A DNA stretch of 64,000 bases, taken from the NCBI GenBank assembly GCA_903863015.1, contig CAIPAI010000042.1, forward strand, positions 1-64,000, in the 5' to 3' direction. This DNA is from an uncultured Actinomycetes bacterium (lineage in GTDB: Bacteria; Actinomycetota; Actinomycetes; Nanopelagicales; Nanopelagicaceae). Below, piece after piece: positions 34,928 to 45,074 of the stretch; the stretch's first letter is position 1, and every line of letters starts with the position of its first letter. Made by a program: the position numbers and the translations under genes. Under the pieces are notes generated by a model. That model searched no databases. It was not told where the DNA came from and was given only the letters and a program-made list of their open reading frames with translations.

Positions 34928-36291
34928 TCGCAATGCGAACGAGCGAGATTGCCGAGATAGTGGGAGGCAGCCTTCATGGGGATGACTTTGTATTCTCTGG
35001 GTCGGTAGTGATCGATAGCAGAGAGGCCGAAGCGGGTTCACTCTTTGTCGCCTTGCCGGGAGAGCATGCAGACGGTCACGACTTTGTGTCGGCCGCAGCG
35101 AAGAACGGTGCCGTCTTAACCCTGGTCGCTCGCGCAGTAGGTTCTGCTGGTATCGCGTCGATCGTGGTGCCTGATGTCGCTGCCGCGCTTATGTCTCTGG
35201 CTGCCGAAGTTCGCGCCCGATTATCACAGGTGACAGTCGTTGGAATTACTGGTTCGCAAGGCAAAACAACAACAAAAGACATGTTGCTCCAGGTGCTCAA
35301 CCTCTTTGGTGAAACGATTGCTCCAAAGGAATCCTTCAATAATGAGATTGGACTTCCACTCACCATTCTTAAATGTTCAGAAGCGACAAAATTTCTGGTT
35401 CTCGAGTTTGGCGCCACGCACATTGGAGATATCGCGAAGCTTGCCTCATTTGCAAATATTGATGTTGCTGCAGTCTTGGTAGTAGGGACCGCCCATGTAG
35501 GCGAGTTTGGTTCTGTGGAAAATATTGCGACTGCAAAATTTGAACTAATCCAATCGCTTCCCAAGGGGGGAGTGGCAGTGCTTGGAACCTACGATCTGCA
35601 CACGTCTGCAATGGCTACGAAAGCATCGGGTCAAGTGGTGACCTTTGGTCCTCATGGAACGGTCCGTGCGGAAGAGATGCGGTTACTTGATGGCGAACCT
35701 ACATTCCGCTTCCGCGGGCATTCCATTCATCTTAACTTCACAGGCGGTCATCAGGTGGCGAACGCGGAGGCCGTCTTGGCTATCTGTGAATCGCTAAAAC
35801 TTGATATGACACGAGCCGTCGCGGGTTTGAATGAGGCGCGGCCGCTGAGCAAATGGCGGATGGAGCGATCCCATACCCCTGTGGGCGCCCTACTCCTGAA
35901 TGATTGTTATAACGCTAACCCGGCAAGTATGGCCGCGGCCCTGGAAACTCTGGCAGAAATCGGCAAGGCGCGAACGGGGCGATCGGTAGCCATCCTCGGC
36001 GAAATGCGAGAACTCGGCGAGTCCAGTCGGTCAGCGCATGAAAGTATCGGCAGGCTAGTGGCGCAGTTAGAGATTTCTCGGCTGGTAGGAATCGGTGAGG
36101 CTGGAGAGACCATGGTGAAGAGGGCTCTGGAAGAGGGGCACCGCGATGCCCACGCTTTTGGCGACCATGAAGCCGCCGTGCACTTTGTTGAGGCAGATCT
36201 GAGCTCAGACGATGTCATCCTCGTTAAAGCCTCTCGTGGAACTCATCTTGAAGGAATCGCTGCACGACTAGTAGGGGGTGTTTTGCAGTGA
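34924..36291 (+). CDS. murF: UDP-MurNAc-pentapeptide synthetase MurF
   Basis: Adds D-Ala-D-Ala to the UDP-MurNAc-tripeptide. The 455-residue protein carries the Mur ligase P-loop [22 protein letters not shown], and [12 protein letters not shown]. The ATG overlaps the murE stop by four bases; a second ATG four codons later is possible. Confidence 0.95.
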   Translation: MIAMRTSEIAEIVGGSLHGDDFVFSGSVVIDSREAEAGSLFVALPGEHADGHDFVSAAAKNGAVLTLVARAVGSAGIASIVVPDVAAALMSLAAEVRARLSQVTVVGITGSQGKTTTKDMLLQVLNLFGETIAPKESFNNEIGLPLTILKCSEATKFLVLEFGATHIGDIAKLASFANIDVAAVLVVGTAHVGEFGSVENIATAKFELIQSLPKGGVAVLGTYDLHTSAMATKASGQVVTFGPHGTVRAEEMRLLDGEPTFRFRGHSIHLNFTGGHQVANAEAVLAICESLKLDMTRAVAGLNEARPLSKWRMERSHTPVGALLLNDCYNANPASMAAALETLAEIGKARTGRSVAILGEMRELGESSRSAHESIGRLVAQLEISRLVGIGEAGETMVKRALEEGHRDAHAFGDHEAAVHFVEADLSSDDVILVKASRGTHLEGIAARLVGGVLQ

Positions 36292-37346
36292 AGGGCGTAC
36301 TCGCGGCTGCCGCACTTGGGTTCCTCTTCACCATGTTTGGCACTCCGCTCGCAATTCGACTTTTAGTGCGTCGTGGATACGGTCAATTTATTCGAGATGA
36401 TGGTCCTTCGGCTCACCATACGAAGCGTGGAACTCCCACTATGGGTGGTGCCGTCATCATTGTGGCAACGCTGATTGCTTACTTTGGGTCTCACCTGCTT
36501 ACTTCTCACCATTTCACAGCTTCAGGGATGTTAGTTCTTGCTTTGATGACCGGGCTGGGCTTTGTCGGTTTCATGGATGATTGGTTAAAAGTTTCGCGAC
36601 AACGCTCTTTGGGATTACGGGCGCGTACCAAGATAGCTGGTCAATCATTAGTTGCAGTGGGCTTTGCGATTTTGGGCTTACGTTTTCCTGACGAACATGG
36701 TTTGACGCCGGTTTCACTACATTTCTCTGTGGTTCGAGACACTTCGATTTCGCTTCCTGTAGTTCTGGTTATTGTCTGGGTCTTTCTCATGATTGCTGCT
36801 ACTAGTAACGGCGTGAACTTGACTGACGGTCTTGATGGTCTTGCGACCGGAACGAGCGTGATGACTTTTGCCGCCTACATCTTGATTGGCGTGTGGGAAT
36901 TTGGGCAGGGTTGTTGGGTTAATCCCGGACCCAAGTGTTACGACGTCAGAGATCCCCTTGATCTTGCAGTAGTTGCTGCAGCACTGATGGGCGCTTGCTT
37001 TGGTTTCCTTTGGTGGAACGCAAGTCCGGCAAAGATCTTTATGGGAGATACCGGTTCACTCGCGTTGGGCGGAGCGCTCTCCGGGCTAGCGATCACGAGT
37101 CGCACACAAGGATTGCTCGCGCTTCTTGGCGGTCTCTTTGTGATCATCACACTTTCGGTCATTCTTCAGGTGGGGTACTTCAAATTGACCCGAGGTAAAC
37201 GAATATTTCGTATGGCCCCGCTCCAACATCACTTTGAGTTGATTGGTTGGGGCGAGGTGACGATTGTTATTCGCTTCTGGATTATCGCTGGTCTCTGTGT
37301 AGCCAGTGGCTTGGGGCTCTTCTATGGCGCATGGGTGAGCGCATGA
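36288..37346 (+). CDS. mraY: Phospho-MurNAc-pentapeptide transferase MraY
   Basis: Polytopic membrane enzyme that transfers phospho-MurNAc-pentapeptide to undecaprenyl phosphate, making lipid I. The 352-residue protein has about ten transmembrane segments and the active-site motifs [20 protein letters not shown] and [14 protein letters not shown], plus [16 protein letters not shown] start overlaps murF by four bases. Confidence 0.96.
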   Translation: MKGVLAAAALGFLFTMFGTPLAIRLLVRRGYGQFIRDDGPSAHHTKRGTPTMGGAVIIVATLIAYFGSHLLTSHHFTASGMLVLALMTGLGFVGFMDDWLKVSRQRSLGLRARTKIAGQSLVAVGFAILGLRFPDEHGLTPVSLHFSVVRDTSISLPVVLVIVWVFLMIAATSNGVNLTDGLDGLATGTSVMTFAAYILIGVWEFGQGCWVNPGPKCYDVRDPLDLAVVAAALMGACFGFLWWNASPAKIFMGDTGSLALGGALSGLAITSRTQGLLALLGGLFVIITLSVILQVGYFKLTRGKRIFRMAPLQHHFELIGWGEVTIVIRFWIIAGLCVASGLGLFYGAWVSA

Positions 37347-38752
37347 GCCGAGTGATTGTGGCCGGGGCTGGACGAACTGGATTGGCGTTGGCCAAGGCGG
37401 TCAAAGACCAAGGTCACGAAGTCACAGTGGTAGTAGACGCTCCGTTGCCCGCGCATGTTGCTTTGGAACTAACTCAAGATGGCATCGCTTCACTGTTGAC
37501 CAAGGAAGCGTTGACGCAGATGTCAAAATTCGTGCGCATTTATGCCTCTCCGGGTTGGAGATTAGACCATCCGCTCTTCCTTGCAGGCGTTGAAGTTGTT
37601 GGTGAAGTTGATTTCGCTTGGGAGATTTCGCAAGCTCGCGCCGAACGCCTCGGGGAGTCGGCACCACTCTGGTTAGCGGTCACAGGTACGAATGGAAAAA
37701 CGACCACGACCGAAATGTTGCAATCAATTTTGTCGGCCGACGGTCTTACTTCGGTGGCTTGCGGCAATGTGGGTTATCCATTGATCTCCGCGGTATTAGA
37801 CGATGTGAAGTACGACGTTTTGGCAATCGAACTATCGTCATTTCAGATTTCTCGGATGAAGATTGCGCGCCCTCGAGCATCCGCGCTGCTTAACGTGGCA
37901 GAGGATCACATTGATTGGCATGGCACTCTTGAAGAGTATGCACAAACAAAGATCGCCCTACTCGCTGCGTCTGAGACTTCGATCTGCAATGGAGACGATC
38001 CACTTTTAAACTCAATGCTCACCCTCGCCACGTTTACCCCAGATGTCACATTTACTTTGGATTCCCCCAAGCGAGGAGAGCTCGGTGTCGTTGAGGAGCT
38101 ATTAGTCGATCGTGCATTCGTGGAAGACCCAGATCATGCGGCGGTCTCACTCGCTGAGTTGGGGGACATTCGGCCCTTCGCGCCGCATAACGTTCAGAAC
38201 GCGTTAGCTGCGAGTGCTCTTGCTAGGAGTATTGGAATTGCAGAAGGTTCGATCGCTGCTGGACTTCGTGCCTTCACCCCCGGATCTCATCGCATCGCCG
38301 AGATTTTGGACGAGGGTGGTGTGAAATGGATCAACGACTCCAAGGCAACCAACCCACATGCCGCAATCGCTTCCTTGAAAGCCTTTGAGAACGTTATATG
38401 GATAGCAGGTGGTCTTCTTAAGGGCGCCTCTGTTGAGCAACTCGTGGTTGAGTGCGGCAAGCGTGTCAAGGTTGCATTGCTGATTGGGCAGGATCGCGAG
38501 GAGATTGCTCAGCTCATAGCTCAGCATGCTCCTCATGTGGTTGTGGAAAGAGTGGACGTCCATATTGACCCGACTCCGCAAGAGCCAGGGCGACAGTTAA
38601 TGCGCAATGTTGTTGCCCGAGCCCGCGAGTTGGCGGGCAGCGGAGATACCGTACTCCTGGCACCCGCTTGCGCCTCTATGGATCAATTCATTTCATATGC
38701 AGAACGAGGGAACTTCTTCACCGAAGCCGTCCGAGGCGGTGGCCATGTCTAA
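37343..38752 (+). CDS. murD: UDP-MurNAc-alanine:D-glutamate ligase MurD
   Basis: Adds D-glutamate to UDP-MurNAc-L-Ala. The 469-residue protein begins [18 protein letters not shown], a Rossmann-like start, and has [18 protein letters not shown] and [13 protein letters not shown] 37343 overlaps the mraY stop (ATGA); the reading frame extends further upstream inside mraY but that part is not MurD-like. Its end overlaps ftsW by eight bases. Confidence 0.95.
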   Translation: MSRVIVAGAGRTGLALAKAVKDQGHEVTVVVDAPLPAHVALELTQDGIASLLTKEALTQMSKFVRIYASPGWRLDHPLFLAGVEVVGEVDFAWEISQARAERLGESAPLWLAVTGTNGKTTTTEMLQSILSADGLTSVACGNVGYPLISAVLDDVKYDVLAIELSSFQISRMKIARPRASALLNVAEDHIDWHGTLEEYAQTKIALLAASETSICNGDDPLLNSMLTLATFTPDVTFTLDSPKRGELGVVEELLVDRAFVEDPDHAAVSLAELGDIRPFAPHNVQNALAASALARSIGIAEGSIAAGLRAFTPGSHRIAEILDEGGVKWINDSKATNPHAAIASLKAFENVIWIAGGLLKGASVEQLVVECGKRVKVALLIGQDREEIAQLIAQHAPHVVVERVDVHIDPTPQEPGRQLMRNVVARARELAGSGDTVLLAPACASMDQFISYAERGNFFTEAVRGGGHV

Positions 38753-39869
38753 GTCAACGTCTAAGTCAAAGTTATCTAGTGATCGTCGCTACTTTCCTCT
38801 CCTATTAGGATCATCGATCGCTCTTTGTGTCATCGGAATCACGATGGTCTTATCCGCTTCTTCCGTGTCATCTATTCAGTCTTCAGGGTCAAGTTTTTCG
38901 ATTGTGCTTAAACAGTTGCTCTTTCTGGGTATAGGTAGTGCGTTTGCATTTTTGGCGTTTAAGATTCCGACACCTATCTATCGCAAACTCGCCCCGCTCG
39001 CTGTCGTGGGATCTTGTGCCTTGCAACTCCTGATATTCACACCGCTAGGTGTGAATATCAATGGGAATCGAAATTGGCTGGAGTTTGGCCCCATACGCTT
39101 TCAGCCAAGTGAATTCGGCAAGCTCGCTCTGGTGCTTTGGGTGGCAGATGCATTGACCAGAAACGCGATTCCGCTCATGGATCGATTGGTTCGTGCGCTT
39201 TTGGGTTCGGCCCCGATTCTTATACTTGTGCTCGCCGGCAAGGACTTGGGCACGGCAATCATCGTCTTTGTGACGCTCTTTGCGATTCTCTTTGCGGCGG
39301 GGATCTCTGGTCGCACTCTTTCTTTCTTTGGCGTACTTGTTATTTTGGGCACCGCAGCGCTTGTAGTGAGTCAATCTCATCGATTGAAGCGATTCACTGC
39401 GCTCCTCGATCCTTTCTCCGTAGCAAATTACCAATCAGCCGGTTGGCAACCTGCTCATGGAATTATGGCGTTGGCCACCGGAGGGCTCTTCGGGGTGGGA
39501 TTAGGTGCAGGAAGTCAAAAGTGGGGCAATCTCGGTCCAGAGGCACATACGGATTTCATATTTGCGGTCATCGGTGAGGAGGTTGGCCTCTTCGGCACTC
39601 TTATGGTGGTGGCGATTTTCGGAGTCATTCTCTGGTGCGGTTGCTCACTGGCTTTGCGAGTTAAAGATAATTTCTCTCGTCTCATCGCGGTAGGAGTTAC
39701 GGCATGGATCGTTTTTCAGGCCCTCACGAACATGGGTTCATCAATTGGAGTATTTCCAGTAATTGGAGTGCCGTTGCCATTCGTTTCCTACGGCGGTTCA
39801 TCGCTGATTTCCACCTTAGCGGCGGTCGCAATTCTCTTAAGAATTGCTCATGATCGAGCCAACTCATGA
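38745..39869 (+). CDS. ftsW: Septal peptidoglycan polymerase FtsW
   Basis: SEDS-family glycosyltransferase that polymerises lipid II at the septum with FtsI. The 374-residue protein has about ten transmembrane segments and the signatures NRNWLEFGPIRFQPSEFGK and GPEAHTDFIFAVIGEE. ATG 38745 forms an 8-nt overlap with murD (ATGTCTAA). The first nine residues are a short SKST/SKSK repeat encoded by a 12-bp tandem duplication. In-frame upstream sequence lies inside murD and is rejected. Confidence 0.93.
   Translation: MSKSTSKSKLSSDRRYFPLLLGSSIALCVIGITMVLSASSVSSIQSSGSSFSIVLKQLLFLGIGSAFAFLAFKIPTPIYRKLAPLAVVGSCALQLLIFTPLGVNINGNRNWLEFGPIRFQPSEFGKLALVLWVADALTRNAIPLMDRLVRALLGSAPILILVLAGKDLGTAIIVFVTLFAILFAAGISGRTLSFFGVLVILGTAALVVSQSHRLKRFTALLDPFSVANYQSAGWQPAHGIMALATGGLFGVGLGAGSQKWGNLGPEAHTDFIFAVIGEEVGLFGTLMVVAIFGVILWCGCSLALRVKDNFSRLIAVGVTAWIVFQALTNMGSSIGVFPVIGVPLPFVSYGGSSLISTLAAVAILLRIAHDRANS
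38748..38771 (+). repeat. 12-bp tandem duplication at the start of ftsW
   Basis: TCTAAGTCAACG is followed by TCTAAGTCAAAG. It straddles the murD stop codon and lengthens the FtsW cytoplasmic tail by four residues. Confidence 0.8.
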
Positions 39870-40936
39870 AGGTGCTCTTTGCTGCAGGTGGAAGCGCTGG
39901 ACACGTAGATCCAGCACTAGCGACCGCGGATGCGCTTAACGAATTATCTCCTGGTGTCACTATTGCTTTTATGGGAACCAAGGAGGGAATTGAGTCCAGG
40001 TTGGTGCCGTCGGAGAACTATCCGCTCATGACCATTGAAAAACTCCCATTCCCACGGCAAATATCATTTTCAGCTCTTCTGTGGCCTTTTCGCGCATTAG
40101 CTAACCTGCGCAGAGCCCGGCGCATTGTTCGGGAGTTCGATGTGGTTGTCGGCTTCGGGGGATACGTGTCCGCCTTTGGCATGTTCGCTGCTTTTCTTCA
40201 ACATGTGCCGCGTATCGTCCATGAAGCCAATGCACTTCCCGGAATGGCTAATCGATTGTCGGCTCGTTTAGGTGCAGTAGCTGCTGTGAGTTACCCGCGC
40301 GCGAAGCAAATCATGAGAGGCGCCCACTTGATGGCTCTCCCACTACGTAAGAACTTGCAAACTACCCCGATGGATCGCTCGGCGGCTAAGGAATTCTTTG
40401 GAGCACCTGCAGATCTACCCACCGTGCTGGTTATCGGCGGATCGTTGGGAGCGCGCAAGCTCAACACCATTGTGAGCCATCTGGTTTCGCAAGGTCGAGA
40501 ACTTCCTTATGCGATTATTCACTCCCTCGGCCATGGCGCAGAGCTGCCGCAACCTTCGGCTCGATACCGTCCGCTGTCATATATTGATCGGATGGATGTA
40601 GCGCTTGCGGCCGCGGACTTGGTGATTTCCAGAGCGGGAGCGGGGGCAGTTGCCCAAATTTCCCGCTTCGAAGTGCCGGCAATCTTCATTCCGCTCTGGC
40701 ATGGCAATGGTGAGCAAGGGGCGAACGCCGCACCTGCCGTCGCGTTGGGCGCAGCGATCCTGCTCAACGAAGGTGAGGATCTGGAAGATCGCCTACTCAT
40801 GGAGATGTCGCGCCTCATGGGTGACACCACTGAACTTTCCAAGATGAGATCTGCCTACGTTGGATTGCCTGAGTCACTTCGTTCAAGTCTTGGGGCAACA
40901 GAGATGGCGACTCAAATCATTGCGCAGGCCCGATGA
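39866..40936 (+). CDS. murG: Lipid II synthase MurG
   Basis: Peripheral membrane glycosyltransferase adding GlcNAc to lipid I. The 356-residue protein has the lipid-binding GGSAGHVDPALA loop, a GFGGYVSAFG motif, HEANALPGMANR, and the nucleotide-sugar site VIGGSLGARKLN and PLWHGNGEQGANA. The ATG overlaps ftsW by four bases. GTGGH, usual in the first loop, reads GGSAGH here, a common actinobacterial variant. Confidence 0.95.
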   Translation: MKVLFAAGGSAGHVDPALATADALNELSPGVTIAFMGTKEGIESRLVPSENYPLMTIEKLPFPRQISFSALLWPFRALANLRRARRIVREFDVVVGFGGYVSAFGMFAAFLQHVPRIVHEANALPGMANRLSARLGAVAAVSYPRAKQIMRGAHLMALPLRKNLQTTPMDRSAAKEFFGAPADLPTVLVIGGSLGARKLNTIVSHLVSQGRELPYAIIHSLGHGAELPQPSARYRPLSYIDRMDVALAAADLVISRAGAGAVAQISRFEVPAIFIPLWHGNGEQGANAAPAVALGAAILLNEGEDLEDRLLMEMSRLMGDTTELSKMRSAYVGLPESLRSSLGATEMATQIIAQAR

Positions 40937-42321
40937 AAGAAGCACTCGATTCATCTCTGGGACCGGTTCATCTTGTAGGAATCGGCGGTTCTGGAATGAG
41001 TGGAATCGCTCGCATCCTCCTTGCGCGCGGTTTTCAAGTAAGTGGCTCAGATTCGCGCGAAACTCAGGAAATTCATGCCTTGCGTGCATTGGGCGCGCGT
41101 ATAGCGATTGGCCATGCTGCGGTGAATCTCTTGCAATTCGGTTCGCCGGCATCAGTGGTGGTTACTTCCACTGCCATTGCGCCAGATAACCCTGAAATTT
41201 CCGAGGCTCATACGATGCTCTGCCATGTCATGCATCGTTCAGAAGCCCTTGCGAGCCTCTTGGTAGGGCGTAAGAGCTTGGCGGTAGCGGGAACTCACGG
41301 AAAGACGACCACTACTTCAATGACCGCGGTAACTCTTCAATCCCTTGGACTTGATCCCTCCTATGCAATCGGTGCCGGATTGGGCGGCGCTGGAAGTAAT
41401 GCTCATCACGGTAATGGCGATTTCTTCGTCATCGAGGCAGACGAATCTGATAAATCATTCCTTGCTTATTCCCCAGACTCTGCGATCATCACCAATATCG
41501 AAGCTGACCATATGGATCAGTTCACTTCGTTGCGTGAGATTGAAGAAACTTTTCTTGAATTTGCACAATCGGTTTCTGGACCACTGGTGCTCTGCGGGGA
41601 TGATGAAGGTGTCCAGAGATTGGTCAAAAAGATGGATCGGGCAGTCGTTACCTATGGGCTCCTCAGCATAAATGATTTGATTATCTCCGACGTTCATCCG
41701 GTTAATGCCGGTTCCATATTCAGTGCCACACTTCGTGGGCGGAAATTGGGTTCCTTTAAGTTGCAAGTGCCGGGGCTTCACAATGTTCTGAATGCAGCTG
41801 CTGTCATTGCGATGACTGCCGAGTACGGACTATCACTCGAAGGCGTGCGTAAAGGGCTTGCCGAATTTACGGGTGCGCGGCGCCGTTTTGACATTCGAGG
41901 TGTGGTGTCGAACGTAACGGTTGTCGACGACTATGCGCATCATCCCACTGAAATCATTGCCACGTTGAAAGCCGCACGGGAGGTTTCTCCGCGAGGTCGA
42001 ATCATTGCGATATTTCAGCCACATCGTTTTACGCGGCTACAAGCCTTCATGAGCGAATTTGCATCGGCTCTTGAATTGGCAGATGAAGTAGCCATCATGG
42101 ATGTATATGGTGCGGGAGAGACCCCTCTTCCAGGCGTGAGCGGTATGCGTTTAGCCGCTCTCATTCCTCGCGCCACGTTCCTTCCTAGTTTCCTTGACGT
42201 GAGCGAATGGGCGGCGAAGATTGCCGAATCCGGAGATTATGTTTTCACCTTAGGTGCTGGAGATGTCACTTTGCTTGGCCCAGCCATTCTCGAACAACTC
42301 GCAGTGGTGGCTAAGAGTTGA
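40933..42321 (+). CDS. murC: UDP-MurNAc:L-alanine ligase MurC
   Basis: First of the amino-acid ligases of muropeptide synthesis. The 462-residue protein has VGIGGSGMSGIARILLARG, GTHGKTTTTSMTAV, EADESDKSF and VDDYAHHPTEI, all typical for MurC. Four-base overlaps tie it to murG and ftsQ. Confidence 0.95.
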   Translation: MKEALDSSLGPVHLVGIGGSGMSGIARILLARGFQVSGSDSRETQEIHALRALGARIAIGHAAVNLLQFGSPASVVVTSTAIAPDNPEISEAHTMLCHVMHRSEALASLLVGRKSLAVAGTHGKTTTTSMTAVTLQSLGLDPSYAIGAGLGGAGSNAHHGNGDFFVIEADESDKSFLAYSPDSAIITNIEADHMDQFTSLREIEETFLEFAQSVSGPLVLCGDDEGVQRLVKKMDRAVVTYGLLSINDLIISDVHPVNAGSIFSATLRGRKLGSFKLQVPGLHNVLNAAAVIAMTAEYGLSLEGVRKGLAEFTGARRRFDIRGVVSNVTVVDDYAHHPTEIIATLKAAREVSPRGRIIAIFQPHRFTRLQAFMSEFASALELADEVAIMDVYGAGETPLPGVSGMRLAALIPRATFLPSFLDVSEWAAKIAESGDYVFTLGAGDVTLLGPAILEQLAVVAKS

Positions 42322-42968
42322 GAAGGTTTCGCGTCCTCATTGCCGTGCTTGCCGCCTTCGTCCTCCTCGCTTGGGTACTCGGATGGTCTTCTCTGCTCAC
42401 GGTGCGAACAATTCACGTGCAGGGAATTGCTTCCAATAGTTCGCTCAAGGCGAGCCAGCTGATTGCGGAATCGGGTCTACGGATTGGCGACAAGATGGCG
42501 AGAGCTCATGCCTCGAATCTTGAGCAAGTTAAACGGAAGTATCCCAAGATCGAATCAATTGATGTGAAGCGAAGTTGGCCTTCCACGATCACGATCGTTG
42601 TAAAAGAGAAGAATGCTATTGCCGCTGTCTATTTCAACGGTGCCTATCAACTGTATGGCGAAGATGGGTTGCCATTTGCTCACGTCACAACCCCGCCGAG
42701 CGATCTTCCTGTCATTACGGGTCGAGAAACTGCAGGCATCAAAGCGGCGGTTGCGATTTACCGTTCTTTACCGAGAGATTTGGCTAGTCAAGTCGTCACT
42801 CTCACTGCGCGAACCAATGACTTGATTGAATTCACCATTGGTAAGACACGCATCACGTGGGGAAGTAGCGACGAGAGTGCCACAAAGATCAAAGTCTTGC
42901 GCGTGCTGCTCAAAACTTCCGCGAAGAAGATCGATGTGAGTGCGCCGCTTTCGCCCACCACACGCTGA
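42318..42968 (+). CDS. ftsQ: Cell division protein FtsQ
   Basis: A 216-residue bitopic membrane protein with an N-terminal transmembrane segment (about 6-25) and a POTRA domain (LTVRTIHVQGIASNSS through VKRSWPSTITIVVKEKNAIA). It recruits and regulates the septal synthase. TTG 42318 overlaps the murC stop (TTGA). It lacks the long cytoplasmic tail of many mycobacterial and streptomycete FtsQ proteins. It is the last gene before the ftsZ promoter region. Confidence 0.9.
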   Translation: MRRFRVLIAVLAAFVLLAWVLGWSSLLTVRTIHVQGIASNSSLKASQLIAESGLRIGDKMARAHASNLEQVKRKYPKIESIDVKRSWPSTITIVVKEKNAIAAVYFNGAYQLYGEDGLPFAHVTTPPSDLPVITGRETAGIKAAVAIYRSLPRDLASQVVTLTARTNDLIEFTIGKTRITWGSSDESATKIKVLRVLLKTSAKKIDVSAPLSPTTR

Positions 42969-43015
42969 GAAATACCCCGTGGTTGCTTTTCCTCGCGACA
43001 CGCCCGCACGGGTCA

Positions 43016-43044
43016 TTGCGCCTCCGGCCACCTAGCCCTACGGT
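43016..43044 (+). promoter_or_regulatory. Candidate ftsZ promoter
   Basis: TTGCGC (43016-43021) and TACGGT (43039-43044) are separated by 17 bases, a reasonable actinobacterial -35/-10 pair. They lie upstream of the 18-bp repeats in the 230-base ftsQ-ftsZ spacer. Confidence 0.45.
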
Positions 43045-43095
43045 ACGGATGAAATAGGACAAAAGGGTCATTCTCTACTAGAGGTTGAGCCTTGA

Positions 43096-43167
43096 GAGAA
43101 GTGCAGAGTTTGTGAGAAGTGCAGAGTTTGTGAGAAGTGCAGAGTTTGTGAGAAGTGCAGAGTTCGT
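43096..43167 (+). repeat. Four 18-bp tandem repeats before ftsZ
   Basis: GAGAAGTGCAGAGTTTGT occurs three times exactly (43096, 43114, 43132) and once with a single change (43150-43167, TTCGT). The array would be in the ftsZ 5' untranslated leader and ends 31 bases before the start codon. It could bind a regulator or alter leader folding; it is not coding in any supported frame. Confidence 0.92.
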
Positions 43168-43198
43168 CCGGTATTAACCATCAGCATGAGGAGTCGAA

Positions 43199-44347
43199 GT
43201 GGCCGCACCGCAGAATTATCTCGCCGTCATCAAAGTTGTCGGCATTGGCGGAGGTGGCGTTAACGCTGTCAATCGCATGATTGAAGCCGGCCTTAAGGGC
43301 GTTGAATTTATTGCTATTAATACCGACGCACAGCAACTCATCATGAGTGATGCCGACGTCAAGCTTGATATTGGTCGTGAGTTAACTCGTGGGCTTGGTG
43401 CTGGCGCGGCTCCCTCTGTAGGCGAGCAAGCAGCCAACGATCATGCCGAAGATATCGAAGAGGTTCTGCGCGGCGCCGACATGGTATTTGTAACGGCCGG
43501 TGAGGGTGGTGGTACTGGCACTGGCGGGGCACCTATCGTGGCGCGCATTGCTCGTGAACTTGGCGCACTGACCATTGGCGTTGTCACTAAGCCATTTAGC
43601 TTTGAGGCAAAGCGTCGTACCTCGCAAGCGGAAGAAGGTATTGAGAAGCTGCGTCGAGAAGTGGATACCTTGATTGTCATCCCTAACGATCGCCTGCTCT
43701 CCATATCTGATCGGGCGATCACTTTCCTTGATGCCTTTAAGAGCGCGGATCAAGTACTGCTCTCTGGCGTGCAAGGAATTACTGATTTGATTACCACACC
43801 GGGTCTGATCAACCTCGACTTTGCAGACGTCAAGAGCGTCATGCAAGGTGCTGGGTCGGCACTCATGGGAATTGGCTCAGCGCGCGGCGAAGGACGGGCG
43901 ATCCGAGCGGCGGAGAGCGCCATCTCGAGCCCTCTTCTCGAAGCTTCTATCGATGGAGCTCATGGAGTCTTGCTCTCCATTGCCGGCGGTTCAGACCTAG
44001 GTCTCTTTGAAATTAATGAAGCTGCCGAATTGGTGGCAAAAGCGGCCCATATAGATGCCAACATTATCTTTGGTGCGGTTATCGACGACGTATTGGGCGA
44101 TGAAGTACGCGTTACCGTCATCGCCGCAGGCTTTGATGGAGGCGAACCCACTCGCGTAGTGACTCCACCGGTGGTCACAGAAGCAGAGGAAGAGATCGCA
44201 CCTGCCGCCGCAGCGACCCCTTCGGCTCCGATTGAATTTGATCTCGCTGAAGGATTGGGTGAAACTCCGGCTCCGATCTCTTCGCGTCGAACAATCATCT
44301 TTGAAGAATCATCTGATGATCTCGACGTGCCCGACTTTTTGAAGTGA
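43199..44347 (+). CDS. ftsZ: Cell division protein FtsZ
   Basis: Tubulin-like GTPase that forms the division ring. The 382-residue protein has the GTP-binding signature [13 protein letters not shown] (103-115), NTDAQQL, and the T7 synergy loop [12 protein letters not shown] variable linker leads to the C-terminal peptide [10 protein letters not shown], the docking site for SepF and other partners. GTG 43199 follows a GAGGAG RBS at about 43188-43193. Confidence 0.97.
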   Translation: MAAPQNYLAVIKVVGIGGGGVNAVNRMIEAGLKGVEFIAINTDAQQLIMSDADVKLDIGRELTRGLGAGAAPSVGEQAANDHAEDIEEVLRGADMVFVTAGEGGGTGTGGAPIVARIARELGALTIGVVTKPFSFEAKRRTSQAEEGIEKLRREVDTLIVIPNDRLLSISDRAITFLDAFKSADQVLLSGVQGITDLITTPGLINLDFADVKSVMQGAGSALMGIGSARGEGRAIRAAESAISSPLLEASIDGAHGVLLSIAGGSDLGLFEINEAAELVAKAAHIDANIIFGAVIDDVLGDEVRVTVIAAGFDGGEPTRVVTPPVVTEAEEEIAPAAAATPSAPIEFDLAEGLGETPAPISSRRTIIFEESSDDLDVPDFLK

Positions 44348-44354
44348 TGCACGG

Positions 44355-45065
44355 TTGATTCGAACCTTCACCTCCCGCACTTTTCTTGAAGGTATAAGTT
44401 CCACACCGTTTGCCTCTTTAAATCTTGCCTATCACGTGGGTGATGATAGCCACGCGGTATCCGTAAACCGTGATCGCCTCAGTGAGCACTTTGGCATGCC
44501 GATCCAGTACATGAATCAGGTGCACGGAGACGATGTGCAATTAATTGACGCCACCGTAACTGACCCCACGGCCGATGCCTTGATCACGATGGAGCCAGGT
44601 CTCGGGCTTGCTGTGATGGTGGCCGATTGCATTCCACTACTCATCTGGGATGAGGCGCAGAGTGTCGTAGCGGCAGTCCACGTAGGGCGACGCGGGGCAA
44701 TCAACGGCATCGTGGCGAAGGTCGTCAATCAGATGCGCGCTTTAAGCACCTCACCACTCGTGGCTGTAATGGGCCCTCATATCTGTGCAGAGTGCTACGT
44801 CGTGGGGGAAGATATCGCGGCCGAGTTCGGCGATCACTTTCCATCCGCGGTGTTGAGGAAGAATGACGTGACATTGAATCTCAGTGGTGCTTTGAGCGGT
44901 GCTCTCGCTGAACTGAGGGTGTCTGTCAGTGAAGTGCACTCCTGCACCGTCGAGGATCCTCTCTTCTACTCCTATCGCCGAGATGGTGTTACTGGCCGTT
45001 TTGTCGGAGTGATTGCTCTGCCGGTGAAGCAACTGCCGGTGAAGCAAATACCGGAGAAGCAATAG
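44355..45065 (+). CDS. pgeF: Peptidoglycan editing factor PgeF (YfiH/YlmD, laccase-domain)
   Basis: In other bacteria this family removes wrongly incorporated L-serine from UDP-MurNAc precursors; it was earlier annotated polyphenol oxidase or laccase. The 236-residue protein shows the zinc/catalytic residues H57 in NQVHGDD, C92 in VADCIPLL, and H109 in AVHVGRRGAING. The usual HAGWRG reads HVGRRG. TTG start seven bases after ftsZ. The C-terminus ends in three LPVKQ-type units encoded by 15-bp tandem repeats, beyond the conserved domain. Confidence 0.9.
   Translation: MIRTFTSRTFLEGISSTPFASLNLAYHVGDDSHAVSVNRDRLSEHFGMPIQYMNQVHGDDVQLIDATVTDPTADALITMEPGLGLAVMVADCIPLLIWDEAQSVVAAVHVGRRGAINGIVAKVVNQMRALSTSPLVAVMGPHICAECYVVGEDIAAEFGDHFPSAVLRKNDVTLNLSGALSGALAELRVSVSEVHSCTVEDPLFYSYRRDGVTGRFVGVIALPVKQLPVKQIPEKQ
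45018..45062 (+). repeat. 15-bp tandem repeat at the end of pgeF
   Basis: Two exact copies of CTGCCGGTGAAGCAA and one variant (ATACCGGAGAAGCAA) immediately before the TAG stop encode LPVKQ, LPVKQ, IPEKQ. The units add a basic tail to PgeF. Confidence 0.9.
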
Positions 45066-45074
45066 AGTGTTTCT

